From positions 1 through 42,397 of the forward strand of contig DAOUFU010000294.1 of the NCBI GenBank assembly GCA_034429275.1: a stretch of DNA of 42,397 nucleotides, in the 5' to 3' direction. The first letter of the stretch is position 1; the number at the start of each line of letters is the position of its first letter. This DNA is from DAOUFU01 sp034429275 (GTDB lineage: Bacteria; Chloroflexota; Anaerolineae; Aggregatilineales; Aggregatilineaceae). Shown in pieces: positions 41,123 to 42,397 of the stretch. Below the pieces are notes generated by a model. That model saw only the letters and a program-made list of their open reading frames with translations, was not told where the DNA came from and ran no database searches. A program made the position numbers and the translations under genes.

Positions 41123-42397
41123 ATGTTGCAGACCTATCCCACCAACCCCATCCTGGCCATTTATTATTACCCGCACCTCGATCACTGGGATGATGCGCTG
41201 ATTCTGCAAGACCTGGACGAGATCGCGGCAGCAGGACTGCGCTCGATCTGGTTGTTCTTTGACCAGTTCTACGATCACAACGCGCTCGACAGGCTGCGCG
41301 GTCTGCTCAGCGCAGCGCATCAGCGCGGCCTGACGGTGGTGCCGGTGCTTGGCCAGTTCTTGCACCTCCATGAGCATCCCGAAGTCAAGATCGTCAACGC
41401 CGATGGCACCACGTCCGATAACCCGCGCTATTGGAATATGGGCTGCTTCCGCCACCCCACCCTGCTCGAACTGGCCACACAGCATGCCACCAGCTTCCTG
41501 CGCGACTTTGGGGATCATCCGGCCCTTTACCGGCTGGAGAGCAAGCCCATCATGAGCCTGGTTCACGAAGCCTACTACCGCAACAGCGTACCCGAATTCG
41601 GCGGGGCGGCCATGCAGCCAAGCTGCTACTGCGAGTACTGCACAGCCTCGTTTGCCGAATATCTACGCGCGCACGGATGGGACCCTTCCACGCCCGCCCC
41701 GCGTGATGGCTCTGATCCGGCCTTGTGGCAGCTTTGGTTGAATCACCATGCCCAGGCCATTCCCGACTTTCTCGCCAGCGTGGGAGCCGCCGCCAAAGCG
41801 GTGATGCCGATCTGGACCACCCACGAGCTGAATGATTTCTATCCGGCCTCGTGGCAGCAGGTCTACACCGGAACGGATTGGTGGCGCATGAGTGCTGCGG
41901 TCGATTTCCCCCATGAAGACATGTACCCACTCGAATTTGATCACCGCTACCAGTGCTATGTCTTTGATTACGCCAAGGATGTCATGCGCAGTTCGGGCAA
42001 TTTCAAAACCCTCAATGTCGCCAATGGGCAGGCATTCAATTCCTGGGCGGGCTACAAGCTGCCCGCCAACAGTATGAGCGAGCAGATTTTTTCCTGTGTG
42101 GCCCATGATGCTCGCGGCCTGGTATGGTGGGGCCAGTGGCCTGACGGCGCGCCCGATGTTCGTTATGAACTGCTGCGACAGACCAAACCCTACAATGCCG
42201 ATTTTCTGGCGCTCGTCGAGCATACGCGCGACTGCCGTCCCACACCCGCTCAGGTCGCGCTGCTGGCCTCCTGGACCACTATGGGCCAGGCGTTGAGCGA
42301 CGATCAGAGCTACGACACGCTGCTCACCTACATGATGCTGATCCAGAGCTGCTACCCGGTCGTTGTGTTACGCGAAGATCAGATCGCGGCGGGCTGC
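41123..42397 (+). CDS. GH42-like (clan GH-A) glycosidase-type protein, truncated by window end
   Basis: An open frame of 425 codons running off the window, with GAGGAG just before the ATG. It starts IYYYPHLDHWDDALILQDLDEI and has VVPVLGQFLHLHEHP, features of a TIM-barrel glycosidase. CYCEYC followed by FAEYL at about residue 171 recalls the Cys cluster of GH42 beta-galactosidases. Near the expected acid/base position it reads LVHEAYY, with His-Glu rather than the usual Asn-Glu. No signal peptide. Substrate unknown; family placement is from pattern only, and the missing C-terminus could change it. Confidence 0.6.
   Translation, partial: MLQTYPTNPILAIYYYPHLDHWDDALILQDLDEIAAAGLRSIWLFFDQFYDHNALDRLRGLLSAAHQRGLTVVPVLGQFLHLHEHPEVKIVNADGTTSDNPRYWNMGCFRHPTLLELATQHATSFLRDFGDHPALYRLESKPIMSLVHEAYYRNSVPEFGGAAMQPSCYCEYCTASFAEYLRAHGWDPSTPAPRDGSDPALWQLWLNHHAQAIPDFLASVGAAAKAVMPIWTTHELNDFYPASWQQVYTGTDWWRMSAAVDFPHEDMYPLEFDHRYQCYVFDYAKDVMRSSGNFKTLNVANGQAFNSWAGYKLPANSMSEQIFSCVAHDARGLVWWGQWPDGAPDVRYELLRQTKPYNADFLALVEHTRDCRPTPAQVALLASWTTMGQALSDDQSYDTLLTYMMLIQSCYPVVVLREDQIAAGC

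Overview
This is a roughly 60% GC bacterial chromosome segment. It has dense operons, mostly good Shine-Dalgarno (SD) sites, sigma70-like promoters and one tRNA. No mobile element, CRISPR array or rRNA was seen. The gene mix (long-form HisG, ferredoxin-dependent pyruvate oxidoreductase, archaeal/fungal-type Asd, a DUF6391-like protein, GAF-SpoIIE phosphatase, FkbM methyltransferase) would suit a Chloroflexota (Anaerolineae-like) genome. That placement is inference only.

Layout. (1) 0.3-7.8 kb, arginine: argG-argH on + converge at a shared hairpin terminator with a minus-strand argC-argB-argD-argA-argJ operon. (2) 8.1-14.0 kb, aspartate family: thrC (-) and thrB (+) are divergent, and a minus operon hom-lysC-asd follows. 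(3) 14.4-21.6 kb, histidine: hisG-D-C-B-H-A-F-I-E on +, nearly every junction a stop/start overlap. No histidinol-phosphate phosphatase gene is present. (4) 21.6-26.2 kb, housekeeping: FmdB-type zinc ribbon, a small alpha/beta protein, an MBL-fold protein, HtrA protease, holA and DUF6391. (5) 26.5-32.4 kb: pyruvate:ferredoxin oxidoreductase, a single-domain response regulator, tRNA-Cys and an M20 dipeptidase. (6) 32.5-36.4 kb: GAF-SpoIIE phosphatase, RsuA/RluB pseudouridine synthase, PlsC-like acyltransferase and IlvE. (7) 36.3-42.4 kb: a membrane protein, a Pro-rich secreted protein, an FkbM methyltransferase, an orphan Eco57I-type DNA methyltransferase and a GH42-like protein cut by the window end.

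The most striking content is regulatory. Each of the three large biosynthetic operons is preceded by an unlabelled short ORF rich in the codons of its own end product, followed by an intrinsic terminator. The arg leader carries RSPRRPR, the hom-lysC-asd leader carries a Thr/Met/Ile-rich run (9 Thr, 5 internal Met, 2 Ile in 33 residues), and the his leader carries HAHAHHH. For arg, a 19-bp antiterminator that is mutually exclusive with the terminator can be drawn by eye, and its position fits a ribosome stalled on the Arg codons. The his leader ATG sits at the predicted +1 of a TTGACA-N16-TATACT promoter, so it is probably leaderless. Together they look like a set of ribosome-mediated transcription attenuators across an amino-acid biosynthesis supercluster.
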